A DNA stretch of 64,000 nucleotides from Oscillospiraceae bacterium (GTDB lineage: Bacteria > Bacillota > Clostridia > Oscillospirales > Oscillospiraceae). A program made the position numbers and the translations under genes. Below, one piece after another: positions 63,665 through 64,000 of the stretch. Numbering within the stretch: the first letter of the stretch is position 1; each line of letters starts with the position of its first letter. The notes below the pieces were generated by a model. The model was not told the DNA's origin. It did no database searches and was given only the letters and a program-made list of their open reading frames with translations. The stretch covers positions 49,051 to 113,050 of the forward strand of contig CADBKO010000013.1 in NCBI GenBank assembly GCA_902795345.1, read 5' to 3'.

Positions 63665-64000
63665 ATGGCTGTCATCACCGTGCGCACGATCATCGTATTC
63701 CTGAGCATCTACGCCGCCATGCGCCTCATGGGCAAACGGCAGCTGGGCGAGCTGGAACCAAGCGAACTGGTCGTGGCGGTGCTCATCACCGATATGGCCG
63801 CCCATCCGCTGCAGGATATCGGCATACCGCTGCTCAACGGGCTGCTTCCCATCGCCATTCTCCTGAGCTGCGAGCTGCTGATCTCCTGGCTCAGCCTGAA
63901 AAGCAGGGCTTTCCGCGCCTTCTGCTTCGGGCGCCCCAGCATCCTCATGCGGGACGGGAAGATCATCCTGAAGGAGCTGCGGCGAAACCGCTTCTCTATC
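63665..64000 (+). CDS. DUF421 (YetF/YkjA-type) membrane protein, 3'-truncated
   Basis: A reading frame opens at the ATG at 63665 (AAGGAGG at 63651-63657, spacing 7) and runs off the right edge after 112 codons. It has three N-terminal membrane helices (VRTIIVFLSIYAAMRLMG, ELVVAVLITDMAA, LLPIAILLSCELLISWLSL) and the start of the cytosolic DUF421 domain (FGRPSILMRDGKIILKELRRNRFS). DUF421 proteins are common in Bacillota and are often linked to sporulation or the envelope; the molecular function is unknown. The 210-base interval before it shows no other gene. Confidence 0.87.
   Translation, partial: MAVITVRTIIVFLSIYAAMRLMGKRQLGELEPSELVVAVLITDMAAHPLQDIGIPLLNGLLPIAILLSCELLISWLSLKSRAFRAFCFGRPSILMRDGKIILKELRRNRFSI

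Overview
The window is a GC-rich stretch from an anaerobic Gram-positive bacterium, most likely a Clostridia-class Bacillota. Evidence: strong AGGAGG-type ribosome binding sites, intrinsic terminators after most transcription units, a V-type (NtpK-like, probably Na+-coupled) ATPase operon, a pro-sigma-K gene (sporulation), glycine and TPP riboswitches, S-layer homology domains, and many oxygen-sensitive Fe-S or corrinoid-type enzymes. No rRNA, phage, insertion sequence or CRISPR array is visible. Both window edges cut genes (pepD at the left, a DUF421 gene at the right).

Layout. 1-1832: end of pepD and a corrinoid-type URO-D methyltransferase homologue. 1888-10230: V-type ATPase operon in the order H-I-K-E-C-F-A-B-D, with the B gene broken by a small out-of-frame deletion. 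10233-13241: four-cluster Fe-S subunit without a catalytic partner, and an Old Yellow Enzyme-type reductase. 13281-19849: corA, a four-helix-bundle gene remnant with a hairpin repeat array, four tRNA genes (Gln, His, Leu, Thr), apbE, Na/Pi cotransporter, MGMT, prsW, and several terminator-like repeats. 19952-23634: proBA and glyA (glycine riboswitch). 23720-37459: a probable surface-signalling operon (metallo-beta-lactamase-fold hydrolase, GAF-HD-GYP phosphodiesterase, three paralogous FecR-domain secreted proteins, CHASE2-adenylate cyclase, NHL-SLH protein). 37468-41165 (minus): cupin, ferredoxin, leucine-rich repeat protein, and a second URO-D homologue. 41266-49972: acyl-ACP thioesterase, aminopeptidase P, TPP riboswitch-thiT, lipoprotein, phosphopantetheinyl transferase, sigK, gluQ, and a DUF4428/SPFH zinc-ribbon pair. 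50102-57326: exopolysaccharide genes (GT4, sugar-phosphate transferase, ligase/polymerase), trkH and a GNAT. 57384-64000: ParB-like/BMP fusion, MurT with a GatD-like partner lacking catalytic residues, an M3 peptidase lipoprotein and DUF421.

The most system-like locus is 23720-37459. The genes are tightly packed on one strand, several with ATGA overlaps, and combine secreted FecR-domain proteins, a receptor cyclase with an extracellular CHASE2 domain, a cyclic-nucleotide-type HD phosphodiesterase and a wall-anchorable NHL-SLH protein. This looks like an envelope-to-cytoplasm cyclic nucleotide signalling unit. Other points of interest are the GatD-like protein without catalytic Cys and His, the CATCAT-hairpin array beside a four-helix-bundle remnant, the overlapping low-complexity reading frames at 52885-53096, and the broken ntpB.
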